Shown here in pieces: positions 54,627-63,913 of a DNA stretch of 64,000 nucleotides. Location of the stretch: positions 4,278,001-4,342,000 of the forward strand of contig NZ_CP195106.1 in NCBI RefSeq assembly GCF_051175385.1. Direction: 5' to 3'. Within the stretch, counting starts at the first letter, position 1. Every line of letters begins with the position of its first letter. Position numbers and translations under genes: made by a program. The stretch comes from Tundrisphaera lichenicola (lineage in GTDB: Bacteria; Planctomycetota; Planctomycetia; Isosphaerales; Isosphaeraceae). The notes under the pieces are model-generated. The model saw only the letters and a list, made by a program, of their open reading frames with translations, was not told the origin of the DNA and did no database searches.

Positions 54627-56013
54627 TTAGGAGTTGTCCTGGCCGCACGAGCGGCTCGTGCAATCTGTGGCTCCTGCCAAAACGCTGTACTTTCCGGGAA
54701 AATGTATATGCCATGCCGCCAGGCTGAGCAGCCTGACGGCGTCAGCCTGAATCTCTTCCTCGGTGACCCCGGGGCGTAGAACTGCACGAATTTCCTCGCC
54801 CAGCAATTCACGACGCCACGCCCGCCGCCTGTCCGCGTGGCTCGGCCGGCGTGATGGGCTGTCCCACGGCGAACCCGAGCGGTCCACCAACTCCTCATCC
54901 TCCCGGCCCCAGGCCCACGCCTCGGTCAGCGTGAACGTCCACAGGTAGATGTGGAACGCCCCGATGTTCGCCCACAAGAACCTCACCTGTTGCTGGCCCG
55001 CCCCCACGATCTGTTTGCATTCGCGGAAGGTGATCTCCAGGCTGAAGCGGTCGGCCACCATCCCCAGGATGTCGGCGACGCTCGCCGAGGTGTCGGTGCA
55101 GAAGTACGCCCGCCACCCCGTCGGCTCGTCCACCAGCACCACCCGGATTACCCCGCCGGCCGGACGCCAGGTCGCCAGGAACGTCTTGTATTTCTTGACC
55201 ATATCCTCCCCATACAGCTCGAACGTCTCGGACGACCAGCCACGCCGCTGGCCGCCCCGCTTGGCCAGGTCGATCACGTCCGGACCGTAGGTCGGGGCCG
55301 GTCCGCGTCGCCCCGGCGGCTTGGGCCCCGGTAAGTTCCGCAGGGCCGCGTCCTTGCGGAGCCGGCTGACGACCGTCATCCCCATCGCCTTGGCCGGCTT
55401 GAGGACTTCCTTCTTGGCGTAGGCGCCGTCGGCGACGACCCAGATCGGCAGCTTCAGCAGGTCCAGCCAGGGCTTGGCCCACCGCAGCAACTCGACGACC
55501 AACTCCAGCTTGGTCCGGAAAGCCGGCCGATGCTTCGGATCGATGGCCGGCAGGTCCTTCTTGCGGACGTAGAGCCAGGACAGCAGCGGCAGGGCGATCG
55601 TGCCCCACGCCTTGTGGGTGACGAGCAGCGCGAGGACGACGAAGACATGGCCATAGACGTAAGGGGAGCCGGCCGGGCCGGGGGTCGGGTTGTGATGCAC
55701 GCCGGCCCCCTCGACGTGCGGCCCGTACCTCTTCGTCGGCGTGTCGTCCAGGGCGAGAGTCAGCCGCGGGGCCCCTTGAGCAACGGGGAGACGACTTCGA
55801 TCAGAAGACGCCGGGCGATGCTGTCGGCCTTCTTGCCGGCGGCCGCGACGGCGATGTAGCAGGACTGATAGTGGCCGCCGAGATTGGCCGCCCTGATCCA
55901 GGTGGTGACGGTCCGGCGTCCCCGGGCCAGGACGGCGCCGAGGAACAGCAGGGCGAGCCTCGGGGCGGACCGGCGGTCGAGGGGGGTGGCGAGTTGAGAG
56001 AACCACTGGCACG
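54627..56013 (-). pseudogene. DDE transposase (DDE_5-like), frame broken and 5' end lost
   Basis: The N-terminal part reads CQWFSQLATPLDRRSAPRLA and GRRTVTTWIRAANLGGHYQS in one frame that stops at 55760. The rest continues in the -1 frame: LTLALDDTPTKRYGPHVEGA, LPIWVVADGAYAKKEVLKPA and ITFRECKQIVGAGQQQVRF (D, D, E). The break is at G4C4 (55768-55775); one extra G would give LLKGAPRLTLALDD. The first codons are lost because the IS4-type element at 56014 sits exactly there. Terminal repeats were not identified. Inactive as written. Confidence 0.78.
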
Positions 56014-57426
56014 CTACGCCGTTAACCTTGCTTGGTGAGCATCCTTGCATTGGCTGGCACGTTCGATCTCTCGGGCCGTTGCCGGGCGGATCTTGGGGGC
56101 TCCGATCGGCTTGGTTCGATTCTTCCGTGGATAGTCCCGGCTTGCCTTCGATCGACGGTGGTATCCATCGATCGTGGCCGACGCCAGCCGTTCCCACAGC
56201 GACTCGCCGAGCTCCGGGACGACTCGGTACTCCCGCATCGCTCCGCGGTAGGCCCGCAACAGGCCCGTCACGCTCATCCGCGACGCCGGCACCGCCTCGC
56301 ACGACAACTCCACCTGCCCGTGCCGTGTCAAGGCCCACAGGCCCAGCAGCGACCACGTCGCCTCGACCTCGGCGTTCTCCGACCGCTGGCTCCTGAGCTT
56401 GCGTCGGCCGAACGCCTGCTTGAAATCGCGGTAGAACAGCTCGATGCCCCAACGCAGTCGGTAGAGCTCGATGACCTGGTGATCCTTGAGTCGCTCCTGG
56501 TCGAGGACCGAGGTGACCAGGTACATCGGATGCCGGGCCTCTTGCACCGCCACCAGTCGCAGGACCAGCGGTGGTTTGCCACGCGACGCCTGTCGGTCGG
56601 GCCAGAGGTAGACCGTCCCGCCTCGCTCACGGGCGTAGCCCAGGCCGCGAAGCAGGCGGACATTGGCCCCGACCCGCACCAGCAGATGGCGGCCCGAGGC
56701 GATCAGGTCCGCCCAGGTCTGGTAACCGACGAAACCGGCATCGGCCATCGCCAGGGCGTTGGCCGGCAGGGTGTCGATCATCTGCCGCAGGTGTTCGCGT
56801 TCGCTGCTGTCGTCGGGCCCGGTCCGCCCGTCCCAGGGCAGGCCGGTGCCGACGTGCCACGTCGTCGTCAGCCACATCTGCGGCCCCTCGGCCTTCTTGC
56901 GTCGCGACGCCAGGTCGGCGGCCGTCGCGGGGAGGCGTCGCCGCCGCCTCGCCTTCGGCCCTCGACCTTGCTTGGCCGTGAAGCGGGCCTGATTGGAGAC
57001 GGTCCTGGGCAGTTGGAGCCGGCTGCCATCGACGGCGAAGGCGGCGAAGCCGGCGACCTCGAACCGGTTGGCGAGGTCGTCGCGCATCCGCCGTCGCAAG
57101 GCCAGCATCAGGATGGCGGCCAGGGTCGCGGTCCGGGCCCGCAGGAGCTTCAGGAACGCCTGATAGGTGGTGGCGACCTCGGCGTCGAGGCCCAGGGCGA
57201 GTCGGACGATCTTGCGTGCGGCCTGGGACCGGGCGACCAGGGTCGGCTCGTCGGACCAGGCCCAGAGCAACGCGGCACAGGCCAGGCCGCGCGGCTCCCA
57301 GGTGCAAGAGCCGCGGAGGCGAACGGCGGAGAAATCGGCAGTGGCGGTGAGCCAGCCGAGGACGCGTCCGAGGTCTTGATGATGAGGGGCCGATGCGGTA
57401 GGACGGTGCTGGTCTTGGTGCGGCAT
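56014..57426 (-). CDS. IS4-type transposase
   Basis: An intact 470-residue transposase starting MPHQDQHRPTASAPHHQDLG. Motifs are GFAAFAVDGSRLQLPRTVSN with the first Asp, NALAMADAGFVGYQTWADLI with the second Asp, and YRLRWGIELFYRDFK (Y-2-R-3-E-6-K) for the IS4 signature. The C-terminus is basic and ends in the element's terminal repeat. A long antisense frame over the same bases is a shadow. It is the only unbroken transposase in this two-element block. Confidence 0.92.
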   Translation of the reverse strand: MPHQDQHRPTASAPHHQDLGRVLGWLTATADFSAVRLRGSCTWEPRGLACAALLWAWSDEPTLVARSQAARKIVRLALGLDAEVATTYQAFLKLLRARTATLAAILMLALRRRMRDDLANRFEVAGFAAFAVDGSRLQLPRTVSNQARFTAKQGRGPKARRRRRLPATAADLASRRKKAEGPQMWLTTTWHVGTGLPWDGRTGPDDSSEREHLRQMIDTLPANALAMADAGFVGYQTWADLIASGRHLLVRVGANVRLLRGLGYARERGGTVYLWPDRQASRGKPPLVLRLVAVQEARHPMYLVTSVLDQERLKDHQVIELYRLRWGIELFYRDFKQAFGRRKLRSQRSENAEVEATWSLLGLWALTRHGQVELSCEAVPASRMSVTGLLRAYRGAMREYRVVPELGESLWERLASATIDGYHRRSKASRDYPRKNRTKPIGAPKIRPATAREIERASQCKDAHQARLTA

Positions 57427-57545
57427 GTCCGACTCCGTCGGGGCGAGCGGTTGTGATCTCCTGCCTGGTAACAGGGATGGTGACCGCGAACCCGTGCCGC
57501 ATCAAGACTTTATCGCATTCCTTCCATCCAAGGTTAACGGCGTAG
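56014..57545 (-). mobile_element. IS4-type element inserted at the 5' end of the preceding transposase
   Basis: 17-base perfect inverted repeats, CTACGCCGTTAACCTTG at 56014-56030 and the inverse at 57529-57545, bound about 1.53 kb. Similarity extends outward imperfectly (CC-x-CTGGC on each side), so the true ends may lie about 11 bases further out. No clear target duplication was found. The transposase stop codon (TAG) lies in the left repeat. Confidence 0.8.
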
Positions 57546-58015
57546 GATGCCAGGGGTAATGAACTTCGCCGGTCGCGGTAACATGGGTCTTCTGTCGCGC
57601 TGTAGTACAACCGTGTCCGACGCCACTCGACGCTGAGCTACATGTCGCCGATTGAGTACGAACTTGCCGGATAATCGTTAACTCGGCGCTCGCCATCCGT
57701 GGGGAAGTTCACATATGTTCACGTAGCGAATTCATGGCACGAGGAGCCGGATGCGTCAATCGCGCACGTCCGGATCTGAGGGGGGCCGGGGCGGGCAACC
57801 GCCCTGGCCTACCCGACCAGTAGAACAACGCTGAGTAAGGACTAGCTTGCCGAGTTAGGCGGGTGTACCATCATTTTCCCTCCCTGGTATGACGTCCCAA
57901 GCTCGAAGTTGTCGCACGCATCGATTGCGTGTGGGGAATTTAGGCATTCCGAAGCCAGTAGCACGAAGTTGGCAGCACCGACCCAGGCCGGGCATTAATT
58001 CCCAAACAAACCATC
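57546..58015. other. Intergenic region before the sulfatase cluster
   Basis: About 470 bases with no recognisable gene. It is less GC-rich towards the sulfatase start. The promoter for the four sulfatase genes is expected here; I cannot name specific boxes. Confidence 0.35.
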
Positions 58016-59398
58016 ATGAAATCAAATTTTATTGTGTTTATTTTTTTTGTTGTGATTACGTTTCTGCCGTCCAGCAGTGGGCATTGCTCGGCAACGACGC
58101 CTTTGAACGTGGTGATCCTGTATGCCGACGACTGGCGTCACGACACCTTGGGCTGCGCCGGGAATCCGGTGGTGAAGACACCTCATCTCGACAAGCTCGC
58201 GGCCGAGGGCGTGCGGTTCACTGGCAATTGTGTCACCACTTCGATCTGTGGGGTGAGTCGTGCCTCACTCTTGACCGGTCAGTGGATGTCTCGACATGGC
58301 AATCCGGCGTTTCAGGCCTTCAAAACCCCGTGGGCTGAGACCTATCCCGGCCTTCTCCGAGCTAACGGTTACTTCGTCGGCCATGTCGGAAAGTGGCACA
58401 ACGGGAAATTTCCCGCCGATCGCTTCGACTTTGGTCGGGCCTACGCCGGCACTCACTGGATCAAAGAGCCGGATGGGACCCGAATTCACGTCACTCAGAA
58501 AAACGAGCGCGACGCGATCGACTTCCTGCGGGGGCGCCCGGTGGGCAAGCCATTCTGCCTGACCCTGGCCTTCTTCGCGACGCACGCGCAGGACTCGCAT
58601 CCCGAACAATATCTGCCCCAGCCAAGCAGTCTTCCATTGTATCAGGATGTGGTGATTCCTGTTCCACCCACGGCGACCGAATCTCATTTTCGGCGGCTCC
58701 CGCCGTTCCTGGCCAATGAGGCGAACGAGGGCCGGAATCGCTGGCATTGGCGGTTCGATACGCCGGAGCGATATCAGAAATACATGAAGAATTACTATCG
58801 GCTCGCCACCGAGGTGGATTCGACCTGTGGTCGGGTGATCGCGGAGCTCGCCCGGCAAGGCGTGCTCGACGAGACCCTGGTGATCTTCACGACCGACAAC
58901 GGTTACTTCCACGCCGAGCACGAACTGGCCGACAAGTGGTATCCCTACCAGGAGAGCATCCGCGTCCCGCTGATTATCCGTGATCCTCGGATGTCGCGTG
59001 CTCGGCAGGGAGCGACCAACGACGATCTCACGCTGAATGTCGACCTGGCCCCTACGATCCTCTCCGCGGCCGGTGTCGCGGCCCCGGCCGGGATGCAGGG
59101 CCGAGACATCGCCCCACTGTATCTCGATCCGGTGAAGCCCGCCTGGCGAGAGGAGTTCTTTTACGAACATGCGATTATCAAGAACAAGGATTTCATCCCG
59201 TCGTCCGAGGCACTCGTCCGGAAGGATTGGAAGTACGTTTACTGGCCCGACTTCGACCATGAAGAGCTATTCGACCTCGTGAAGGATCCTGCCGAGGAGC
59301 TCAATCTGGCGACTGATCCTTCGCAGCAGGCGAGACTCATCGAGATGCGCCGCAGGATGAACGAACTCGGGAAGGCTGCCGGTCGGCAAACGCCCTGA
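58016..59398 (+). CDS. Sulfatase, first of four
   Basis: A 460-residue exported sulfatase with signal MKSNFIVFIFFVVITFLPSS. The metal-binding start is NVVILYADDWRHDTLGCAGN; the formylglycine site is Cys78 in SICGVSRASLLTG, with Val instead of the usual Pro or Ala two residues after the Cys. GHVGKWHNG supplies the Lys/His pair, and VIFTTDNGYFHAEHELADKW the second metal site. The C-terminal part is typical (LFDLVKDPAEELNLATDP). It would hydrolyse sulfate esters after activation by a formylglycine-generating enzyme, which is not in the window. The signal-peptide DNA is strikingly AT-rich compared with the rest. Confidence 0.93.
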   Translation: MKSNFIVFIFFVVITFLPSSSGHCSATTPLNVVILYADDWRHDTLGCAGNPVVKTPHLDKLAAEGVRFTGNCVTTSICGVSRASLLTGQWMSRHGNPAFQAFKTPWAETYPGLLRANGYFVGHVGKWHNGKFPADRFDFGRAYAGTHWIKEPDGTRIHVTQKNERDAIDFLRGRPVGKPFCLTLAFFATHAQDSHPEQYLPQPSSLPLYQDVVIPVPPTATESHFRRLPPFLANEANEGRNRWHWRFDTPERYQKYMKNYYRLATEVDSTCGRVIAELARQGVLDETLVIFTTDNGYFHAEHELADKWYPYQESIRVPLIIRDPRMSRARQGATNDDLTLNVDLAPTILSAAGVAAPAGMQGRDIAPLYLDPVKPAWREEFFYEHAIIKNKDFIPSSEALVRKDWKYVYWPDFDHEELFDLVKDPAEELNLATDPSQQARLIEMRRRMNELGKAAGRQTP

Positions 59399-59446
59399 TC
59401 CGTGCCTCCGACACGCATCACCTGGTCATGAGGGATATATCGAGAC

Positions 59447-60928
59447 ATGACTCCGACATTCCTGATCCTGGCGGCCCTGGCAGGCCTTCTCGCCCCGGAC
59501 GAAGATAAGCCCCCGGTTCGTCCCAACATCCTCTGGATTGTCGTGGATGACATGTCGGCGAACTTCTCGTGTTACGGCGAGACGCTGATCAAGACCCCGA
59601 ACGTTGATCGGCTTTCTCGCGAAGGGACGCGATTCACCCGAGCCTTCGTCACCGCGCCGGTCTGCTCACCCTGCCGATCGGCGATGATCACGGGGATGTA
59701 TCAGACCAGCATCGGTGCCCATCACCACCGGAGCGGCCGCGGTGCCGAGAAGATCCGGCTTCCCGAAGGCGTCGAACCAATCCCCGGGCTCATGCATAAG
59801 GCGGGCTACTTCACCTGCATCGGCGATGGTCTTCCTATGTCCGCGCCCGAGAAACCTCGGGCGGAGGGAAGGCTAGGCAAGACCGATTACAACTTCGAGT
59901 GGGACCCGAAGATCTACGATGGTGCCGACTGGGCGGGACGCCGGCCGGGCCAGCCCTTCTTCATGCAGGTGCAACTGGCCGGGGGCAAACTCCGAGGCGA
60001 TACCGATGCCAGTATAGCCCGACTTTCCGAGCGTGCCCGACGTGAGTTCGGCTCGTCGGTGAACCCCGAGGACGTGTCGCTCCCGCCCTACTATCCACGC
60101 GACCCGGTACTCCTGCGTGACTGGGCGGCGTACCTCGACACGGTCCGGCTGACCGACGAGCACGTCGGCAAGGTCATCGACCGGCTGGCGAAGGAAGGGG
60201 TCCTCGACGACACGCTGGTGATCTTCATGACCGACCACGGGATCAGCCATGCTCGAGGGAAGCAGTTCCTCTACGACGAAGGGACTCATATCCCGTTCGT
60301 TGTCCGAGGCCCCGGGATCGAGCGAGGCAAGGTCCGCGACGATCTGATCGAACATATCGACATGGCCCCCATCTCGCTCGCCGTGGCGGGTATCCCGATC
60401 CCGGAGTCGATGCAGGGCCTCGACGTCTTCGCGAGAGACTATGCGAGGCGTGACGCGGTCTTCGCCGCCCGGGATCGTTGCGACGAGACGGTCGAGAGAC
60501 TTCGGAGCGTCAGGACCGACCGTTATCTCTATGTTCGCAACTTTTATCCGTCGCGCCCGATGCTCCAGCCCAATGCCTATAAGGACGGGAAGAGTATCCT
60601 CAAGTCACTCCGAACCCTTCACGAATCGGGCAAGCTCGACGCCCTTTCGGAAAAACTCCTCTTCAGCCCCGTTCGATCTTCCGAGGAACTTTACGAGTGG
60701 GCCGTCGACCGCTGGCAGGTCCATAACCTCGCCGACGATCCCTCCTACCTCGCGGATCTCGAACGGCTCCGAGCCCGACTCGATCGCTGGATGATCGAGA
60801 CCGATGATCACGGAGCCGAGTCGGAGTCGATGTACGACAGCGACATGGCCGTCTATGTCGGGTCGGGCAATCCCGTCGTCGAGAAGAACATCGGCCTGAT
60901 GAAAGGGTGGGCCGCCGAGGGCAAATGA
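59447..60928 (+). CDS. Sulfatase, second of four
   Basis: A 493-residue sulfatase whose N-terminal signal is MTPTFLILAALAGLLAPDED. Metal site PNILWIVVDDMSANFSCYGE; formylglycine site Cys73 in VCSPCRSAMITGMYQTSIGA (C-x-P-C-R form); second metal site VIFMTDHGISHARGKQFLYD with EGTHIPFVVRGPG. The C-terminal half ends VYVGSGNPVVEKNIGLMKGW. It starts 48 bases after the first sulfatase on the same strand. Members of this subgroup act on carbohydrate sulfate esters, but the exact substrate is not readable. Confidence 0.93.
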   Translation: MTPTFLILAALAGLLAPDEDKPPVRPNILWIVVDDMSANFSCYGETLIKTPNVDRLSREGTRFTRAFVTAPVCSPCRSAMITGMYQTSIGAHHHRSGRGAEKIRLPEGVEPIPGLMHKAGYFTCIGDGLPMSAPEKPRAEGRLGKTDYNFEWDPKIYDGADWAGRRPGQPFFMQVQLAGGKLRGDTDASIARLSERARREFGSSVNPEDVSLPPYYPRDPVLLRDWAAYLDTVRLTDEHVGKVIDRLAKEGVLDDTLVIFMTDHGISHARGKQFLYDEGTHIPFVVRGPGIERGKVRDDLIEHIDMAPISLAVAGIPIPESMQGLDVFARDYARRDAVFAARDRCDETVERLRSVRTDRYLYVRNFYPSRPMLQPNAYKDGKSILKSLRTLHESGKLDALSEKLLFSPVRSSEELYEWAVDRWQVHNLADDPSYLADLERLRARLDRWMIETDDHGAESESMYDSDMAVYVGSGNPVVEKNIGLMKGWAAEGK

Positions 60929-60949
60929 AGCCCGACACCGAGGACTCTC

Positions 60950-62383
60950 ATGATGAAATTCAAAAATGGCATGATCATTGTTGGCGTCGTTTTGCTGATC
61001 ATGAGCCGGGCGACAGCGGCCGACCGCCCGAACTTGATCTGGATCATGGCCGACGACCTGGGCTTCGGCGAGGTAGGTTGTTATGGCCAGCGGGTGATCG
61101 AGACGCCTAACCTCGACCGGATGGCCGGAGAAGGGCTCCGGTTCACGCACTTTTATGCGGGAGCCACCGTCTGCGCCCCATCCCGGAGCGTCCTCATGAC
61201 TGGAAAGCATCACGGGCACACCCGGGTCCGGGGAAACGCGGGGCAGGCCAACCCGGCCGCCCAGGCACTTCTTGGTGGCGACACGACCATCGCCGACGTC
61301 CTCCGGGGGGCGGGCTATCGGACCTCGCTGATCGGCAAATGGGGATTGGGGGACGTGGGCGCTGCCGAGAGCGGCCTGCCTCGCAAACATGGGTTTGACG
61401 AGTTCTTCGGATATCTGAGTCAGCACAGGGCACACAACCACTTTCCCGAATATCTCTGGCGGGACGAGGCGCAAGTCACCCTCCGAAACAAGGTCACGCC
61501 CGTCGGCCAGGCGGGCGGCGGATATGCAACCGAGGAGGTCGAGTTCGCCGATGACCTGTTCGCCGATGCCGCGTTGAAGTTCGTGGAGGAGAACCGGTCG
61601 CGACCGTTTTTCCTCTTCTGGAGTATGGTCGTTCCTCATGCCAACAACGAGCGGACGCGGGCCTTGAAGAATGGGGCGCATGTCCCAAACTTCGGGCCGT
61701 ATGCCGATAAGGATTGGCCCGATCCCGACAAGGGCCACGCCGCCATGATCACGCGGCTCGATGGTTACGTCGGACGAATGCTCGACGCGTTACGCGAGAA
61801 GGGGCTTGCCGAGAAGACCCTCGTCATCTTCACCAGCGACAACGGCCCGCATGACGAGAGCAATCACGACCTCGGGCGGTTCCGACCCTCGGGCCCCTTC
61901 AAAGGCATCAAACGGAGCCTGACCGACGGCGGGATTCGCGTGCCGATGATCGCCTGGTGGCCCGGGCGGATTGCCCCCGGCGGGGTCTCGGGCCATGTCG
62001 CGTATTTCGGGGACTGGATGGCGACCGCGGCCGAACTCGCGGGTGCGAGTACCCCCGCCGATTGCGACTCGATCAGCTTCGTCCCGACGCTCCTGGGGAG
62101 GCCCGGCGAGCAACGAGAGCACGAGTTCCTGTACTGGGAATTCCACGAAGGAGGCTTCAAACAAGCCGCACTCTATCAGGGGCGATGGAAGGGGATCCGT
62201 CGAGGGAGCCCCGATTCACCCGTCGTACTTTACGATCAGCAATCCGACATCGCCGAAGAATCCGACGTCGCTGCGCAACATCCCGAGATCGCCGAGCGGA
62301 TTGGTCGATATCTCTCGAATGCCCGAATTCCATCGACCAACTGGGAGCCGAAATGGGGAGGCCCCCGGAAGGGCGATCGCTGA
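60950..62383 (+). CDS. Sulfatase (arylsulfatase A-like), third of four
   Basis: A 477-residue sulfatase. MMKFKNGMIIVGVVLLIMSR is the signal; ACCGAGGACTCTC with GAGG precedes the start. Metal site PNLIWIMADDLGFGEVGCYG; formylglycine site Cys75 in CAPSRSVLMTGKHHGHTRVR (the canonical CxPSR with downstream TGK); second site VIFTSDNGPHDESNHDLGRF. A C-terminal cap (VLYDQQSDIAEESDVAAQHP) closes it. It lies 21 bases after the second sulfatase. It is the most canonical member of the cluster. Confidence 0.95.
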   Translation: MMKFKNGMIIVGVVLLIMSRATAADRPNLIWIMADDLGFGEVGCYGQRVIETPNLDRMAGEGLRFTHFYAGATVCAPSRSVLMTGKHHGHTRVRGNAGQANPAAQALLGGDTTIADVLRGAGYRTSLIGKWGLGDVGAAESGLPRKHGFDEFFGYLSQHRAHNHFPEYLWRDEAQVTLRNKVTPVGQAGGGYATEEVEFADDLFADAALKFVEENRSRPFFLFWSMVVPHANNERTRALKNGAHVPNFGPYADKDWPDPDKGHAAMITRLDGYVGRMLDALREKGLAEKTLVIFTSDNGPHDESNHDLGRFRPSGPFKGIKRSLTDGGIRVPMIAWWPGRIAPGGVSGHVAYFGDWMATAAELAGASTPADCDSISFVPTLLGRPGEQREHEFLYWEFHEGGFKQAALYQGRWKGIRRGSPDSPVVLYDQQSDIAEESDVAAQHPEIAERIGRYLSNARIPSTNWEPKWGGPRKGDR

Positions 62384-62406
62384 ACTTTCCCCTTGCGGAG
62401 CGATTC

Positions 62407-63897
62407 ATGAAATTGTCTTGGATCTCCCTGGCCGGGGCCTGCCTTCTGGCTGCACATCCGGCCGGGGTCCGGGCCGATGCCCCGCGCCGGCCCAATATTC
62501 TCTTCGTCATCGTCGATGATCAATCCCCCTTCGATCTCAAGGTCTACGAGCCGGCGACCACCCTCGAAACGCCCAATATCGACCGCCTTGCTGCCGGCGG
62601 GATGGTCCTCGACGGGGCCTATCAAATGGGTTCGTTCTCCGGCGCGGTCTGCACACCATCCCGGCACATGCTCATGAGCGGACGGACGGTCTGGCATCTG
62701 CCGATCGGCCCCGGATCGAAGGAACACTGCCCGCCCGACCTGCCCAACAACACCATTGCCGCCGTTTTCAATCGGGCCGGTTACGCGACGATGCGAACCT
62801 GCAAGATCGGCAATAGCTATGAAGGGGCCAATCAACAGTTCGAAGTCCGCAAGGATGCCACCAAGCGAGCAGGTAACGACATCGATGGGAGCGCCTGGCA
62901 CGCCGATCAGGTCCTCGATTATCTGGACGCTCGCGAGTCTTCCCGGGATAATCGCCCGTTCCTCATCTACTTCGGATTCTCCCACCCGCACGACACGCGC
63001 GATGGTAAGCCCGAGCTTCTCGCCAAATACGGCGCGGTCAATCATGACGACGAGACTTCACTCCCTCCCGCGAATCCGAAGCAACCCCCCCTGCCCTCGA
63101 ATTACCTGCCGGCCCACCCGTTTCCGCATGGTCATCCTGGACTTCGTGACGAGGTGGCCGTCAGTGGCGTCTGGACGAACCGCGACGAGCGGACGATTCG
63201 CAATGAGCTGGGCCGCGAATTCGCCTGCTCGGAGAATATCGACATCCAGATTGGCCGGGTCCTGGGACGACTCGACACGCTCGGCGAATTGGAAAATACC
63301 TACATCGTCTACACGGCCGATCACGGAATGGCCATCGGTCGCCATGGGCTCCAGGGGAAGCAGAACCTCTACCAGCACACCTGGAGGATTCCCTTAATCG
63401 TCAAGGGCCCCGGGATCCAGCCCGGCTCTCGATCTCTCGGGAATATCTACCTTCTCGATGTCCTGGCCACACTCTGCGACCTGGCGGCGATCGAGCCACC
63501 CTTTTCGAACGAAGGGATTAGCTTCAAACCCGTCCTCGACGGCAAGCAGCAGACCATCCGGGATGTACTCTTCGGCGTCTACAGCGGTGGCACGAAGCCG
63601 GGTATGCGTTGCGTGAGGCGAGGGGACTGGAAGCTGATCAAATATGACGTGCTGGATGGAACGGTCCGCGAGACCCAACTCTTCAACCTCGCCGAAAACC
63701 CCCGCGAATTCATCGAAGAGCACCAAGACCCGAAAGTGATCGTCCTCACCGGACATTCCCCCGAGATCCATCAGCGCAACCTGGCAGATGATCCTCGATA
63801 CGCGGCGAAACTCGCCGAGATGGAGTCGCTCCTCCTGGATGAGATGAGCCGGCTCGACGACCCCTATCGACTCTGGAATCAGCCCCCGAACGAGTGA
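62407..63897 (+). CDS. Sulfatase, fourth of four
   Basis: A 496-residue sulfatase from ATG 62407 (MKLSWISLAGACLLAAHPAG, signal), with GGAG just upstream; a much longer open frame upstream is a shadow of the previous gene. Metal site PNILFVIVDDQSPFDLKVYE; formylglycine site Cys82 in VCTPSRHMLMSGRTVWHLPI; second site TYIVYTADHGMAIGRHGLQG with KQNLYQHTWRIPLIVKGPG. The pattern HGLQGKQNLYQHT resembles choline-sulfatase/iduronate-sulfatase-like groups. It starts 23 bases after the third sulfatase, so all four are probably one operon. Confidence 0.94.
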   Translation: MKLSWISLAGACLLAAHPAGVRADAPRRPNILFVIVDDQSPFDLKVYEPATTLETPNIDRLAAGGMVLDGAYQMGSFSGAVCTPSRHMLMSGRTVWHLPIGPGSKEHCPPDLPNNTIAAVFNRAGYATMRTCKIGNSYEGANQQFEVRKDATKRAGNDIDGSAWHADQVLDYLDARESSRDNRPFLIYFGFSHPHDTRDGKPELLAKYGAVNHDDETSLPPANPKQPPLPSNYLPAHPFPHGHPGLRDEVAVSGVWTNRDERTIRNELGREFACSENIDIQIGRVLGRLDTLGELENTYIVYTADHGMAIGRHGLQGKQNLYQHTWRIPLIVKGPGIQPGSRSLGNIYLLDVLATLCDLAAIEPPFSNEGISFKPVLDGKQQTIRDVLFGVYSGGTKPGMRCVRRGDWKLIKYDVLDGTVRETQLFNLAENPREFIEEHQDPKVIVLTGHSPEIHQRNLADDPRYAAKLAEMESLLLDEMSRLDDPYRLWNQPPNE

Positions 63898-63913
63898 TGG
63901 CCCGGGTTGGACG

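Noticed and set aside
56032..57456. 474-codon plus-strand frame opposite the IS4-type transposase
   Set aside because: The minus-strand frame has the DDE and Y-R-E-K motifs; the antisense frame is Arg/Gly/Pro-rich without motifs.
61957..62406. 150-codon N-terminal extension of the fourth sulfatase
   Set aside because: It overlaps the third sulfatase out of frame, whereas ATG 62407 has a ribosome site and signal peptide.
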